DNA from: Gammaproteobacteria bacterium | GTDB lineage: Bacteria; Pseudomonadota; Gammaproteobacteria; UBA6429; Thiohalophilaceae | Direction of reading: 5' to 3' | Assembly (NCBI GenBank): GCA_016125505.1 | Contig: WGLP01000011.1 | Span: forward strand, 124,001-188,000 | DNA length: 64,000 bases | The notes under the pieces: generated by a model | What the model was told of the DNA's origin: nothing | Seen by the model: the letters and a program-made list of their open reading frames with translations, nothing else | The model's database searches: none | Position numbers and translations under genes: made by a program | Part shown: positions 15,962 through 25,182 of the stretch, in pieces | Layout of the letters: every line of letters starts with the position of its first letter | How positions within the stretch are numbered: the stretch's first letter is position 1

Positions 15962-16348
15962 GAAAATATGGATCAAGCCCTGTTGCACAACCCGCACCTC
16001 ACTTATAAATATGATGCGAACTCTGGCGGTACCGGCGCAAACGCAAGGAGAACCCGCCATCCCGATACATGAGCGGAGACCCGGTCATGTGGCCGGCGTT
16101 GATCAAACTCATGGGAGGCATCCTCAGATCGAACTACGCGAACACGCCACCTGAAAAACTGATCTGCCAGCCCTGCTGTTCGCTGGCGCCCGGCCAGCGC
16201 CCATCCAGAGTCTCCTGTCGTATTTGCGCGCTGCTGTTCCGCCTGTTGCCGCTATATCGAGTTATTTGTCTTTCGTGGCATGCGCGCCTGGCAGACAAAT
16301 CAGGCACACATACCACGAGAGATATTCACAATTGCAACCGCTGTTCAA
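15962..16348. other. 387-nt gap between adaptor gene and exported-protein gene, no gene seen
   Basis: Only short frames are open here and none has a good ribosome site or recognisable motif. An imperfect hairpin (ATTTGTCT...AGACAAAT, 16264-16300) is present. Promoter elements for the adaptor operon (minus strand) presumably lie near 15962-16050. Confidence 0.5.
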
Positions 16349-16720
16349 TCAACGGCCGCGACCGCCACCTGTTGCGCCATGGCGTGAATTGAAACCGCGA
16401 CCGTAGCCATTGCCGTTTTCGATCCGCGTGCGTTCACGTGTCAGTTCGCCTCGCCCTTGATCGTTGTCTTCGTTGATGCGCAGTCGTTCCTGGTTGGCCG
16501 GCTGCGCTTCCTGGTTCGTGGCACCCAGGCGCTTCTGCCACTCTTGCTCATAACGCGCACGCTCACCTTGCTCCATTGCATTTATCCGGTTGCGCTGCTG
16601 TACCATCTCTTCATTGGTATACCTGGTAAAATCCTGTTCGGCATGGGTAACACCGGTGACGAAGAGTCCGCTGCTCAGGCCGATTACAGCGGCAGCGGTC
16701 AGGGTGTATTTTCTCATCAT
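16349..16720 (-). CDS. Small exported Glu/Arg-rich protein of unknown function
   Basis: 123 residues with a signal peptide (cleavage around THAEQD). The mature part is highly charged and helical (EEMVQQRNRINAMEQGERAR, YEQEWQKRLG), then a disordered Arg/Gly/Asn-rich tail (GYGRGFNSRHGATGGGRGR). No family recognised. It diverges from the OmpR-type regulator at 16901, with 180 nt between the two starts, so the two-component system may control it. ATG 16720 or 16717 are both usable. Confidence 0.65.
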   Translation of the reverse strand: MMRKYTLTAAAVIGLSSGLFVTGVTHAEQDFTRYTNEEMVQQRNRINAMEQGERARYEQEWQKRLGATNQEAQPANQERLRINEDNDQGRGELTRERTRIENGNGYGRGFNSRHGATGGGRGR

Positions 16721-16900
16721 TTATTGCTCCTTGAATTTGCTACATTCAGTTAATCTTGTAAAAGCCGTACAGTACCGGCTGACGATTAGAATACTGCGGT
16801 AGCCGTGTTTCCCACTGATTTCAGGGACGGCTGAAAATGTAACAAGTTGTTTCAGTGATACCTGTGAGCGGGATGAACCGGCAGACATAGAGAGGTGGAC

Positions 16901-17614
16901 ATGATGACAGCGGTTTCCGAACATTTACTTGTGGTCGATGACGATCCGGAGTTGCGCGATCTGTTGGCCCGGTATCTGGGCGAACAGGGATTCCGTGTTT
17001 CGTCCGTCGCCGACGGTACAGCAATGGATGCCGCGCTGGCACGCGAGTTGCCGAACCTGATCATCCTCGATCTCATGCTGCCGGGCGAGGATGGCCTGTC
17101 CATCGCCCGACGTCTGCGCGCGCAATATCAAATTCCTATCATTATTCTGTCGGCACGCGGCGAGGAAGTGGATCGCATCATCGGGCTGGAGGTCGGTGCC
17201 GATGATTATCTGCCCAAACCCTTCAGCCCACGCGAGCTGTTGGCACGTATCCGCGCAGTACTGCGACGCCCGGCACAACCGGTCGCGGTGACGACGATGG
17301 GTCTTCGTTTTGGGCCGTTCGAACTCGATGTTGAGCGTCATGTTCTTATGCGCGCCGGCAAGGAAATCACGCTGACTGCCGGCGAATTCGCCCTGTTGCG
17401 CGTGCTTACCGAACACCCCAATCAGGTGTTATCGCGCGACCGTCTGATCGATCTACTCAAGGGCTATGATCGTTCGCCTTTCGATCGTTCCGTCGATGTG
17501 CGCGTTACCCGCTTGCGACGTAAAATTGAAGACGACCCGGCGGCACCGGAATATCTGCGCACTGTGTGGGGCGAAGGTTATCTGTTCAGTCCAGCAGGCA
17601 GGCGTTTGCCATGA
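16901..17614 (+). CDS. OmpR/PhoB-family response regulator
   Basis: 237 residues. Receiver domain with acidic pocket VVDDDPE, phosphoacceptor in IILDLMLPGEDGL and conserved Lys in DYLPKPFSPREL. C-terminal winged helix (LTAGEFALLRVLTEHPNQVLSRD, RSVDVRVTRLRRKIE, RTVWGEGYLF). The start is uncertain: an in-frame GTG lies 6 nt upstream and an ATG 3 nt downstream. ATG 16901 is taken because AGAGGTGG precedes it. It overlaps the kinase gene by ATGA. Direct targets unknown; the divergent exported-protein gene and the efflux operon are the nearest. Confidence 0.92.
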   Translation: MMTAVSEHLLVVDDDPELRDLLARYLGEQGFRVSSVADGTAMDAALARELPNLIILDLMLPGEDGLSIARRLRAQYQIPIIILSARGEEVDRIIGLEVGADDYLPKPFSPRELLARIRAVLRRPAQPVAVTTMGLRFGPFELDVERHVLMRAGKEITLTAGEFALLRVLTEHPNQVLSRDRLIDLLKGYDRSPFDRSVDVRVTRLRRKIEDDPAAPEYLRTVWGEGYLFSPAGRRLP

Positions 17615-18924
17615 GTCGTCGCCCCGCCACCTTGTTCCGCCGTACAGCCGTCACGCTGTCCCTGGCATTTGTCCTGCTGTTGCTTGTTGTATTCGGGACA
17701 CTTGTCTATTTCGTTAACCTCCCGCTCGCCCGCCAGGCCACAGATGATTTGGCCGCACTCATCGTCCTGTCCGCGCAAACCTGGGTGGAGTTGCCGCCGG
17801 CGACACGGGCGGATTTTGAACGCGAACTCATTGAGCATCATGGTCTGGTCTTGCAAGCCGCTGAAACCCCGCTACCCGAACAAACCAGTATCCTGCCCTA
17901 TCGCAGGCTGCTGGAACAGGCGCTCGAAAAACGACTTGGCCACACAGTGACGGTCAAGACAACCGAACAGCCAAATTATTATTGGGTCGATATCCCCATG
18001 GGCGGGCAACACCTGCGCGTCGGCTTTGCGCACGATCGCGTCGGGATCCGTCCGCCTTACGCATTCTCGATCATATTTCTCACCATGCTGGTCCTGGTCA
18101 TCGTCACCGCAATGATTCTGGCGCGACGCATCGCCGGCCCGCTCGTACGCATGGCCGGTGCGACACAAGCAGTCGGACAGGGTTCACAACCGCAACCCTT
18201 ACCGGAGACCGGACCTGCCGAACTGGCCGCACTGGCGCAGGCCTTCAATCGTATGGCAGGCGATGTGCGGGAATTGCTTGCCAATCGGACCACCCTGCTC
18301 GCCGGCGTGTCCCACGATTTACGCACACCGCTGGCGCGCATGCGGCTTGCCGTGGAGATGCTACCGCCCGAATCCGACCCGAAATTAGTCGCTGGGCTGG
18401 TGCGTGATCTCGACGTCATGGATACCTTGCTTACCCAATATCTGGCGCTGGCCGGTGGCATGATTGATGAAGTAGTTGAAGCCCTGGACTTGCGCGAACT
18501 GCTGGATGGTCTGGTGGCGGATGCACGGCGTGCGGGTGCAACTATAACGTGGACTCCGAATGACACACCGGTAATATGTACACTACGGCCTCATGCATTC
18601 GAACGCATCATCACCAATCTGCTGGATAATGCCCGTCGCTATGGTGGCAGCCAGCCTACCGAGGTCGAGTGCCTGCCTTCAGAGGGTACAGTGGTAATCA
18701 ATATATTGGATCGCGGTCCGGGGATTCCCGCAGCGGAACGTGAAGCGGTGTTTCGACCCTTTCACCGCCTGAAGTCATCACCGATCGGTGGCAGTGGTCT
18801 TGGGCTCGCCATTGCGCGTAAGCTCGCGGAAGCGAATGGGTGGCAAATCAGTCTCGCAGACCGCCCGGGCGGCGGCAGTATTGCTTGCCTGCGCTTACCT
18901 TGCGATACGCCGGACCGAACGTAG
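17611..18924 (+). CDS. EnvZ-like membrane sensor histidine kinase
   Basis: 437 residues from ATG 17611. Two membrane helices (about 15-37 and 150-175) enclose a periplasmic domain. HAMP (ARRIAGPLVRMAGA), H-box AGVSHDLRTPLARMRLA, N-box ITNLLDNARRYGG, G boxes DRGPGIP and GSGLGLAIARKLAEANGW. It should phosphorylate the regulator encoded just before it. It ends 17 nt before motD, which runs in the opposite direction. Confidence 0.9.
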   Translation: MSRRPATLFRRTAVTLSLAFVLLLLVVFGTLVYFVNLPLARQATDDLAALIVLSAQTWVELPPATRADFERELIEHHGLVLQAAETPLPEQTSILPYRRLLEQALEKRLGHTVTVKTTEQPNYYWVDIPMGGQHLRVGFAHDRVGIRPPYAFSIIFLTMLVLVIVTAMILARRIAGPLVRMAGATQAVGQGSQPQPLPETGPAELAALAQAFNRMAGDVRELLANRTTLLAGVSHDLRTPLARMRLAVEMLPPESDPKLVAGLVRDLDVMDTLLTQYLALAGGMIDEVVEALDLRELLDGLVADARRAGATITWTPNDTPVICTLRPHAFERIITNLLDNARRYGGSQPTEVECLPSEGTVVINILDRGPGIPAAEREAVFRPFHRLKSSPIGGSGLGLAIARKLAEANGWQISLADRPGGGSIACLRLPCDTPDRT

Positions 18925-18940
18925 AGCGGCTAAACAGATC

Positions 18941-19765
18941 CTACTTGGAACTCGCTGCAGGGGTTTGCTCGATTTCCTGCATGCGGCGCGCATTTTTGTC
19001 GGCAAGAATCACCACCCGGACCCGCCGGTTCTGGCGGCGACCTTCCACTGTTTTGTTGTCTGCAATCGGCCGGTATTCGCCATATCCGATAACCGACAGA
19101 TGGTCCGGGTCGACACCGTTCTTGATAAACAGCTGCACCACACTGGCCGCCCGCGCGGCGGAGAGTTCCCAGTTACTGGGATATACGGAATTGTTGATGG
19201 GCAGGTTATCGGTATAGCCTTCGACATCGATATAGTTCGGCAGCCGCTGCAACATGCCGGCCAGTTTTTTCAGGGGGTCGAAGGCTTCCAGTTCCAGTTC
19301 CGCACTGCCACTGGAGTAGAGAATACTGGTATTGATCTCCACCTCTACCCACAGTTTGTTGGACGTAACCTTGATGAGTTGTTTGTCGATCAGGGGTTGC
19401 AGGTTCCGCTTGATGCGATTCGCCAGTTGAATCATGTGATGCTGCGGCGGTTGTTCCGCCGGTACCGGCTCGACCCGAATAGGCTTGGGTACACCCACAC
19501 TGGTCTCCGCGGCGGGTGACTGGCCATCGACGGGCTGACCGACCTGGATCGGGACGATGGCCTTGGGCGGTGTCTTGAAGGCCTCTACCAAGGTGTCGGA
19601 CAAGACCCGATACTTGCCGTCATTCACGGATGAGATCGCATACATCACCACAAAGAACGCAAACAACAGCGTAATAAAATCGGCATACGACACCAGCCAG
19701 CGATCGACGTTATCGCTTTCGACGATACTGCGTTTGCGTCGCTTATTGTTCCGATCGCGGCGCAT
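18941..19765 (-). CDS. motD: Flagellar stator protein MotD (MotB family)
   Basis: 274 residues. One membrane helix containing the proton-carrying Asp (VSYADFITLLFAFFVVMYAIS), a plug/linker, and a C-terminal OmpA-like peptidoglycan-binding domain (DVEGYTDNLPINNSVYPSNW, LSAARAASVVQLFIKNGV, VIGYGEYRP, RRQNRRVRVVILAD). Overlaps motC by 1 nt. With MotC it forms the second stator, as in Pseudomonas. Confidence 0.93.
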   Translation of the reverse strand: MRRDRNNKRRKRSIVESDNVDRWLVSYADFITLLFAFFVVMYAISSVNDGKYRVLSDTLVEAFKTPPKAIVPIQVGQPVDGQSPAAETSVGVPKPIRVEPVPAEQPPQHHMIQLANRIKRNLQPLIDKQLIKVTSNKLWVEVEINTSILYSSGSAELELEAFDPLKKLAGMLQRLPNYIDVEGYTDNLPINNSVYPSNWELSAARAASVVQLFIKNGVDPDHLSVIGYGEYRPIADNKTVEGRRQNRRVRVVILADKNARRMQEIEQTPAASSK

Positions 19766-20505
19766 TAACGCAGGAAGCCCAGCAGCTTGGTTTCGATGTT
19801 ACGCGGGTTTTCCCCCTCCGCGATGGACACCATGCCCTCGACAATCATCTCGCGATACTGCACGTGCGTATGGATGATGTTTTTTAATTTGTTGGCGATA
19901 GGCAAAAAGATCAGGTTGGCGGAGCCGACACCGTAGATGGTCGCGACGAATGCCACGGCAATGCCGCTGCCCAGCTTGGAGGGATCCGACAGGTTGCCCA
20001 TGACCTGAATCAAACCCATCACCGCACCTATGATCCCGAGTGTCGGCGCATAACCGCCCATGCTCTCGAAGATGCGCGCCGCCTGGATGTCGTGATGTTC
20101 CTTGGTGTAGATATCCACGTCGAGCACCGTGCGGATGTTGTCCGGTTCGGAACCGTCCACCAGCAGTTGCAGGCCCTTGCGCGTGAACGGATCGGTTTCC
20201 GACTCTTCGATGTTTTCCAGACCCAGCAGACCTTCCTTGCGCGCGATATTGCTCCACGACACGATCTTGTCGATCGCATCCTGGTTGTGCACCTTCGGCG
20301 GCATGAAGGTCCACGCCAGCATGCGCATGCCGCGCATGAACGTCGCGAAGGGCGACTGCAACATCACGGCACCGAACGTGCCGCCTAGCACAATGAGAAT
20401 GGCCGGTCCGTTCAACAACGAACCGATGTGTCCGCCCTCCAGGTACTGACCGACCAGGATGGCCGCTGCACCCAGTATCAAACCGACGAAACTGAGAATA
20501 TCCAT
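19765..20505 (-). CDS. motC: Flagellar stator protein MotC (MotA family)
   Basis: 246 residues, four membrane helices. N-terminal MDILSFVGLILGAAAILVGQ, GGTFGAVMLQSPF, then the cytoplasmic charged loop and GGYAPTLGIIGAVMGLIQVM and GIAVAFVATIYGVGSANLIFLPIA, typical of the MotC/PomA branch. It forms the proton or sodium channel with MotD. It follows cheB by 4 nt in the cheY-motD operon. Confidence 0.93.
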   Translation of the reverse strand: MDILSFVGLILGAAAILVGQYLEGGHIGSLLNGPAILIVLGGTFGAVMLQSPFATFMRGMRMLAWTFMPPKVHNQDAIDKIVSWSNIARKEGLLGLENIEESETDPFTRKGLQLLVDGSEPDNIRTVLDVDIYTKEHHDIQAARIFESMGGYAPTLGIIGAVMGLIQVMGNLSDPSKLGSGIAVAFVATIYGVGSANLIFLPIANKLKNIIHTHVQYREMIVEGMVSIAEGENPRNIETKLLGFLR

Positions 20506-20509
20506 CCCG

Positions 20510-21580
20510 TCACACCCGTTGTGCGATACTGATGCCGATGTCTTTCAGCGGAATGCTGCGTTCACTCAGCCCGGCATCCGTCACAGCCGCCGGCATACCA
20601 TAAACGACACAGCTCGCCTGGTCCTGCGCCCATATGACCGAGCCGCCCTGCTTCAACTCACGACAACCTTCGCGCCCGTCGGCGCCCATGCCGGTAAGAA
20701 TGATGGCGAGCGTGTTTTTCGGATAGAGTTTGGCAACCGATTGAAAGGTGATGTCGACGCAGGGTTTATACGTCTGGTTCGGCAGCGCCTCGGTAACGCG
20801 AATCACCGCCTGTTCACCTTTGCGGTCGATGGTCATCTGTTTGCCGCCGGGCGCCAGATATGCCGTTGCAGGTTTCAGCACGTCACCGTCCGCCGCCTCC
20901 TTGACGGTAATCGCACACAGGGTATTGAGACGTTGCGCGAATGCCGGCGTGAACGAACCCGGCATGTGTTGCACCAGGATAATAGGAACAGAAAACGTAC
21001 CGGGTATTTTGCTAAGGACTTCCTGTAATGCGACCGGCCCGCCGGTGGAGGTCCCGATGGCGACGAGCTTGATGTCGCCACGCGCACGGATCGGACTTGC
21101 TGCAGGTTTGCCGGCCAGTGGCGGAGTCGTGCTTAGCGTCGGTTTGACCGCCGGGCTTGCAGGCTTCGCCGCGGGTGCAAGCGGGCGGCGTCCAAGCTGG
21201 CGTACGCGCTCACATAATAATTTACGCGCCTCTTCCCGATCGCTGGAAATATCTTCGAAACGTTTGGGCAGGAAATCCAGCGCACCGGCATCCAGGGCAT
21301 CCAGCGTGGCCTTGGCGCCGTCCGTCGTCAGCGAGGAAAACATAATAATGGGGGTGGGCTGCGAGCGCATGATTTCGCGCGTCGCAGTGATGCCATCCAT
21401 GATCGGCATCTCGATATCCATGGTCACGACGTCCGGGCGCAGCTTACTGACCTGCTCAATGGCCTCCTTGCCGTTGGCTGCACTCCCGATTACTTCCAGC
21501 GTCGGATCAGCGTTCAACATTTCAGTAACGCGCCGGCGGAAAAATCCAGAATCATCCACCACCAAAACGCGAACTGCCAT
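20510..21580 (-). CDS. cheB: Chemotaxis methylesterase/response regulator CheB
   Basis: 356 residues. N-terminal receiver (VLVVDDSGFFRR, phosphoacceptor in VVTMDIEMPIMDGI), a Pro/Ala-rich linker, and the CheB esterase with its catalytic Ser in the GTSTGGP turn, His in VQHMPG and Asp in TGMGADGREG. It removes methyl groups from chemoreceptors for adaptation. A CheR gene is not in the window. ATG 21580 has an AGGAG site. Confidence 0.95.
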   Translation of the reverse strand: MAVRVLVVDDSGFFRRRVTEMLNADPTLEVIGSAANGKEAIEQVSKLRPDVVTMDIEMPIMDGITATREIMRSQPTPIIMFSSLTTDGAKATLDALDAGALDFLPKRFEDISSDREEARKLLCERVRQLGRRPLAPAAKPASPAVKPTLSTTPPLAGKPAASPIRARGDIKLVAIGTSTGGPVALQEVLSKIPGTFSVPIILVQHMPGSFTPAFAQRLNTLCAITVKEAADGDVLKPATAYLAPGGKQMTIDRKGEQAVIRVTEALPNQTYKPCVDITFQSVAKLYPKNTLAIILTGMGADGREGCRELKQGGSVIWAQDQASCVVYGMPAAVTDAGLSERSIPLKDIGISIAQRV

Positions 21581-21639
21581 GTGAATTACTCCTTTTACAA
21601 ATACTGCGAACGGCTAACGCATACGTCCCGTGTTAAATG

Positions 21640-23754
21640 TCAGTGTCTGGCGGCGTAACGACGCATAAGTCCCGGAATATCCAGAATGATAGCGATACCG
21701 CCATCGCCGGTGATGGTGGCTCCCGCCAGTCCGGCAGTGCCCTGCAGCAGCGCGCCCAGAGGCTTGATGACCACTTCTTCCTGGCCGATCAATTCATCCA
21801 CAAGAAAGCCGACCTTCTGGGTCCCGGACTGCACGACCACGACATGTCCATCCGCCGGGAGTTTTGCATTGGAATAGCCGCGCACCAGCCAGCGACGCAG
21901 GTAATACAGCGGCAAGGTACGGTCGCGTATCACCACGCAAAGTTGACCGTCGACAACGTTGGTCTTGGTCAGATCCAGATGGAAGATTTCATTGACGTTA
22001 ACCAAGGGCAAGGCAAACAGCTGTTTCTCCAGTTGCACCATCAAGGTCGGCATGATTGCCAGCGTCAACGGCAGCTTGATGCTGAGGCGACTACCTTTGC
22101 CCAGCGTGGAATCGATCTCCACCGTACCGTTGAGTTGTGCAATACGGGTCTTGACCACATCCATGCCCACACCGCGACCGGAGATATCCGAGATCTGATC
22201 CTTGGTGGAGAAACCCGGCATGAATATCAGATTGAAGACTTCCTTGTTATCCAGACGGGCCGCGGCCTCGGTATCCATCAATCCTTTCTCGACCGCCTTG
22301 GCACGGAGTTTTGCCGGGTCCATGCCTTTGCCATCGTCTTCGATAGTCAGCAGGATATGATCTCCTTCCTGTGCGGCGGTCAGCACCACCGTGCCTTCAC
22401 GCGTCTTGCCGGCGGCCTCGCGCTCGTTTGGCATTTCGATACCGTGATCCACGGCATTGCGCACCAGGTGCACCAGCGGATCCGCCAGTGCCTCCACCAG
22501 GTTTTTATCCAGATCGGTTTCTTCACCGATCATCTCCAGACGGATTTCTTTCTTCAGGCTGCGCGCCAGATCGCGCACCACACGCGGAAAACGACCGAAC
22601 ACCTTCTTGATCGGCTGCATGCGGGTCTTCATCACCGCCATTTGCAAATCCGTGGTCACCAGATCCAGGTTGGCCACGGCCTTGAGCAACTCTTCGTTAC
22701 CACTGACATTGCCCAGGCGATCGATACGGTTACGCACCAGCACCAGCTCACCGACCATATTCATGATGTCATCCAGGCGCTTGGTATCGACACGCACCGT
22801 GGTTTCCTGTGCCGCCGGTTTTTCCTTGGCCTTGTTATCCGCAGCGCTGCTTGCCGCCGCTGCAACGGCAGGTTTGGCTGCCGGCGCCGGCTTGCCTTCT
22901 GCGGCACCGTTGGCGACCTTACCGGTTTCAAACTTGCCCTTGCCGTGAATATCGTCCAGCAAGGCCTCGAACTCGTCGTCCGTAATGTCGTCGCTCTCGC
23001 TATGCGTTGCAGCGACGTCCGCTGCCGGTTCGGGTTCAGCAGGCTTGGCCGGTATCGGCGACGGCGCCTTCACGCTGGAATCGAATTTGCCTTTACCATG
23101 CAGTTCATCGAGCAGGGCCTCGAATTCATCTTCGCTGATCTCGTCACCGGCAACCTCTGCCTTGGCTTCTGGCGCCGCGGCACCTTCTTTCGGGTTTTGC
23201 AAGGCATCGAGCAAAGACTCGAATTCCTCGTCGGTGATATCCAGCTCACCTTCGGGTTTGGCCGGACTCATATCGAAATCGCCAAAGCCATCGTCAAAAT
23301 CGGCGGCGGCTGATGCAGGTGGTGCCGGTTCGGGTGCCGTTGCCGCGGCGGCCGGCGCTGCCTTGGGTGCCGGCGTCTCGCCCTTAATAATGGCCTCGAG
23401 TCGCGCGATCAGCGCAGGGTCGGCGGCTTCCGGTGAATCGCCGGCGCGCAAGGCCTCGAATTGCGCATTGAGGATATCGAGGACAGGCAGGACCGTATCC
23501 ATTAATTCCGGGGTGACATGGCGTTCGCCATTACGCAACAGGTTAAACACGTCTTCGGAACGATGGCAGATGATCACCATCGGTTCGATATTCAGGAAAC
23601 CGGCGCCGCCCTTGATGGTATGAAAGCCGCGAAACACCGCATTCAGCATTTCCTTGTCATCCGGACTTTGTTCCAGGTCAACAAGCTGCTCATTGAGCTG
23701 TTCCAGAATCTCGCCAGCCTCTACCAGAAAATCCTGTAATAATTCGTCATCCAC
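21640..23754 (-). CDS. cheA: Chemotaxis histidine kinase CheA
   Basis: 704 residues. HPt domain with the phosphorylated His45 in FRGFHTIKGGAGF. Residues about 125-320 are a disordered Ala/Pro-rich linker that contains three copies of an acidic amphipathic motif (ITDEEFESLLDAL at about 173, ISEDEFEALLDELHGKGKF at about 206, ITDDEFEALLDDIHGKGKF at about 257) in place of a folded P2 domain. Dimerisation, ATPase (AVDHGIEMP, DDGKGMD, GRGVGMDVVKTRI) and C-terminal CheW-like domains follow. It phosphorylates CheY and CheB. Confidence 0.96.
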   Translation of the reverse strand: MDDELLQDFLVEAGEILEQLNEQLVDLEQSPDDKEMLNAVFRGFHTIKGGAGFLNIEPMVIICHRSEDVFNLLRNGERHVTPELMDTVLPVLDILNAQFEALRAGDSPEAADPALIARLEAIIKGETPAPKAAPAAAATAPEPAPPASAAADFDDGFGDFDMSPAKPEGELDITDEEFESLLDALQNPKEGAAAPEAKAEVAGDEISEDEFEALLDELHGKGKFDSSVKAPSPIPAKPAEPEPAADVAATHSESDDITDDEFEALLDDIHGKGKFETGKVANGAAEGKPAPAAKPAVAAAASSAADNKAKEKPAAQETTVRVDTKRLDDIMNMVGELVLVRNRIDRLGNVSGNEELLKAVANLDLVTTDLQMAVMKTRMQPIKKVFGRFPRVVRDLARSLKKEIRLEMIGEETDLDKNLVEALADPLVHLVRNAVDHGIEMPNEREAAGKTREGTVVLTAAQEGDHILLTIEDDGKGMDPAKLRAKAVEKGLMDTEAAARLDNKEVFNLIFMPGFSTKDQISDISGRGVGMDVVKTRIAQLNGTVEIDSTLGKGSRLSIKLPLTLAIMPTLMVQLEKQLFALPLVNVNEIFHLDLTKTNVVDGQLCVVIRDRTLPLYYLRRWLVRGYSNAKLPADGHVVVVQSGTQKVGFLVDELIGQEEVVIKPLGALLQGTAGLAGATITGDGGIAIILDIPGLMRRYAARH

Positions 23755-23783
23755 CGGAGTATCCTTCTGTCATCCGCCCGACG

Positions 23784-24533
23784 TTAAAATCCCAAACTCG
23801 ACAACAAGTCATCCACTTCATCCTGGCCCGAAACGGTGCTGCCACCGTCGTTCACGCCCGGCACCACCGGACCCGCCAGTTTTTCCTGTTTCTTTTCGGC
23901 AGCGTGCTTGTCTGCACTCATATCATCCGGCCGGCGTGTCAGCTTGATCAGTTCCACCAGATTCGATTCGACTTCTTCCACCAGCTTGATCACCTTCTTG
24001 ATGATCTGACTGGTCAGGTCCTGAAAGTCCTGCGCCATCAGCACGTTGTTGAGCGAACTGCGCAACTTGCCGGCATCGCCGGTGTTATCGCTAAAAAACG
24101 TATCCAGGCGTTTGGCCAGTTGCTTGAATTCGTTGATATCCATATCGCGCTTCTTGAAGCGCGACCAGTCTTCCTGCAAGGTAAGTGAGCGCGCTTCCAG
24201 CTGTTCGCAGATCGGCAGGGATTCTTCCACAGCGGTCAAGGTACGATGCGCCGCCTGATCGGTCATATCGATCACATGGCGCAGACGCTGGCGGGCATCC
24301 GGGATCTCCTGCTGCGCAAGATTGGAAATCTGTTCGTCCATACCGAAGGCCATGATGGCATCGTGCAACTCGCGCGTCAGTTTCCCCATCTCACGATACA
24401 GATCCGACTCACGTATGTTAGTGAGATCATCTATGACCTCTTTCGACCCCTTTTCATCACCGCGCTCGAGCGAGGCGACCAAATCCTTGGCGCGCGCAAT
24501 CGTCTCCGCCGTGACTATCTTTTTTTCTTCCAT
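23784..24533 (-). CDS. cheZ: Chemotaxis CheY-P phosphatase CheZ
   Basis: 249 residues. Long helical hairpin, with the catalytic-Gln region in NVLMAQDFQDLTSQIIKKV, and the C-terminal CheY-binding peptide VDDLLSSLGF. It lies 16 nt after cheY. It dephosphorylates CheY-P in the chemotaxis pathway of gammaproteobacteria. Confidence 0.95.
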   Translation of the reverse strand: MEEKKIVTAETIARAKDLVASLERGDEKGSKEVIDDLTNIRESDLYREMGKLTRELHDAIMAFGMDEQISNLAQQEIPDARQRLRHVIDMTDQAAHRTLTAVEESLPICEQLEARSLTLQEDWSRFKKRDMDINEFKQLAKRLDTFFSDNTGDAGKLRSSLNNVLMAQDFQDLTSQIIKKVIKLVEEVESNLVELIKLTRRPDDMSADKHAAEKKQEKLAGPVVPGVNDGGSTVSGQDEVDDLLSSLGF

Positions 24534-24549
24534 CTCGCGCGGTTTCCTT

Positions 24550-24936
24550 TTAGTTGCCGATTCGCTCGAAAATCTTGTCGAGTTTTTCTTTCAGGGTCTG
24601 CGCAGTAAAAGGTTTCACGATATAACCGTTCACACCCGCCTGCGCTGCTTCCACGATCTGTTCACGCTTTTGTTCCGCTGTGACCATCAGCACCGGCAGT
24701 GATTTCAGTTTTTCATCTGCACGTACATGTTTGAGCAGATCGATTCCCTGCATACCCGGCATGTTCCAGTCGGTGACCAGCAGATCGAAACCGCCGCCCT
24801 GCAACATAGGCAAGGCCGTATTGCCGTCATCTGCTTCTGCGGTATTGTTAAAACCGAGGTCGCGCAGCAGGTTCTTGATAATGCGCCGCATCGTGGAGAA
24901 GTCATCCACAATGAGTATCTTCATGTTTTTATCCAC
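24550..24936 (-). CDS. cheY: Chemotaxis response regulator CheY
   Basis: 128 residues. Begins with GTG at 24936 (GGAGG 7 nt upstream) rather than the in-frame ATG four codons later; the N-terminal [12 protein letters not shown] is kept in close relatives. Single receiver domain with DD pocket, phosphoacceptor in [14 protein letters not shown] in VTAE and K in IVKPF. First gene of the cheYZAB-motCD operon, behind a FliA promoter. Confidence 0.97.
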   Translation of the reverse strand: MDKNMKILIVDDFSTMRRIIKNLLRDLGFNNTAEADDGNTALPMLQGGGFDLLVTDWNMPGMQGIDLLKHVRADEKLKSLPVLMVTAEQKREQIVEAAQAGVNGYIVKPFTAQTLKEKLDKIFERIGN

Positions 24937-25028
24937 GAAATCCTCCAGATTTCCTGACTATCCAAAATCACCCTCTTGCATCCCGCCACAGGCACACATG
25001 GCTACAGTGACATAAAGACACAGGAGTA

Positions 25029-25055
25029 CTATCGGACGAGCACAAAAAAGATTTA
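25029..25055 (-). promoter_or_regulatory. FliA (sigma-28) promoter of cheYZAB-motCD
   Basis: On the minus strand TAAA, 15 nt and TCCGATAG, against the consensus TAAA-N15-GCCGATAA. It lies about 95 nt before the cheY start and just after the fliA terminator, so the chemotaxis genes are separately driven by FliA. Confidence 0.75.
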
Positions 25056-25122
25056 ATACAAGGGCCAGGGAAAACGGCTGTAAAAGCGGTTAAAAATTAA
25101 TTAACTAGAGGGAGATTCTGGA

Positions 25123-25160
25123 CAAAAAACAGGGCCGGTCAGAAGCTGACTGGCCCTGTT
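25123..25160 (-). terminator. Rho-independent terminator after fliA
   Basis: Minus-strand stem ACAGGGCCAGTCAG / CTGACCGGCCCTGT with one mismatch, followed by six T. It closes the fliL-to-fliA transcript 23 nt after the fliA stop. Confidence 0.85.
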
Positions 25161-25182
25161 ATCGACACGATTTTCCGGGGAC

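Noticed and set aside
21637..23313. Plus-strand 558-codon frame
   Set aside because: His/Gln-rich shadow of cheA on the other strand; cheA motifs are complete.
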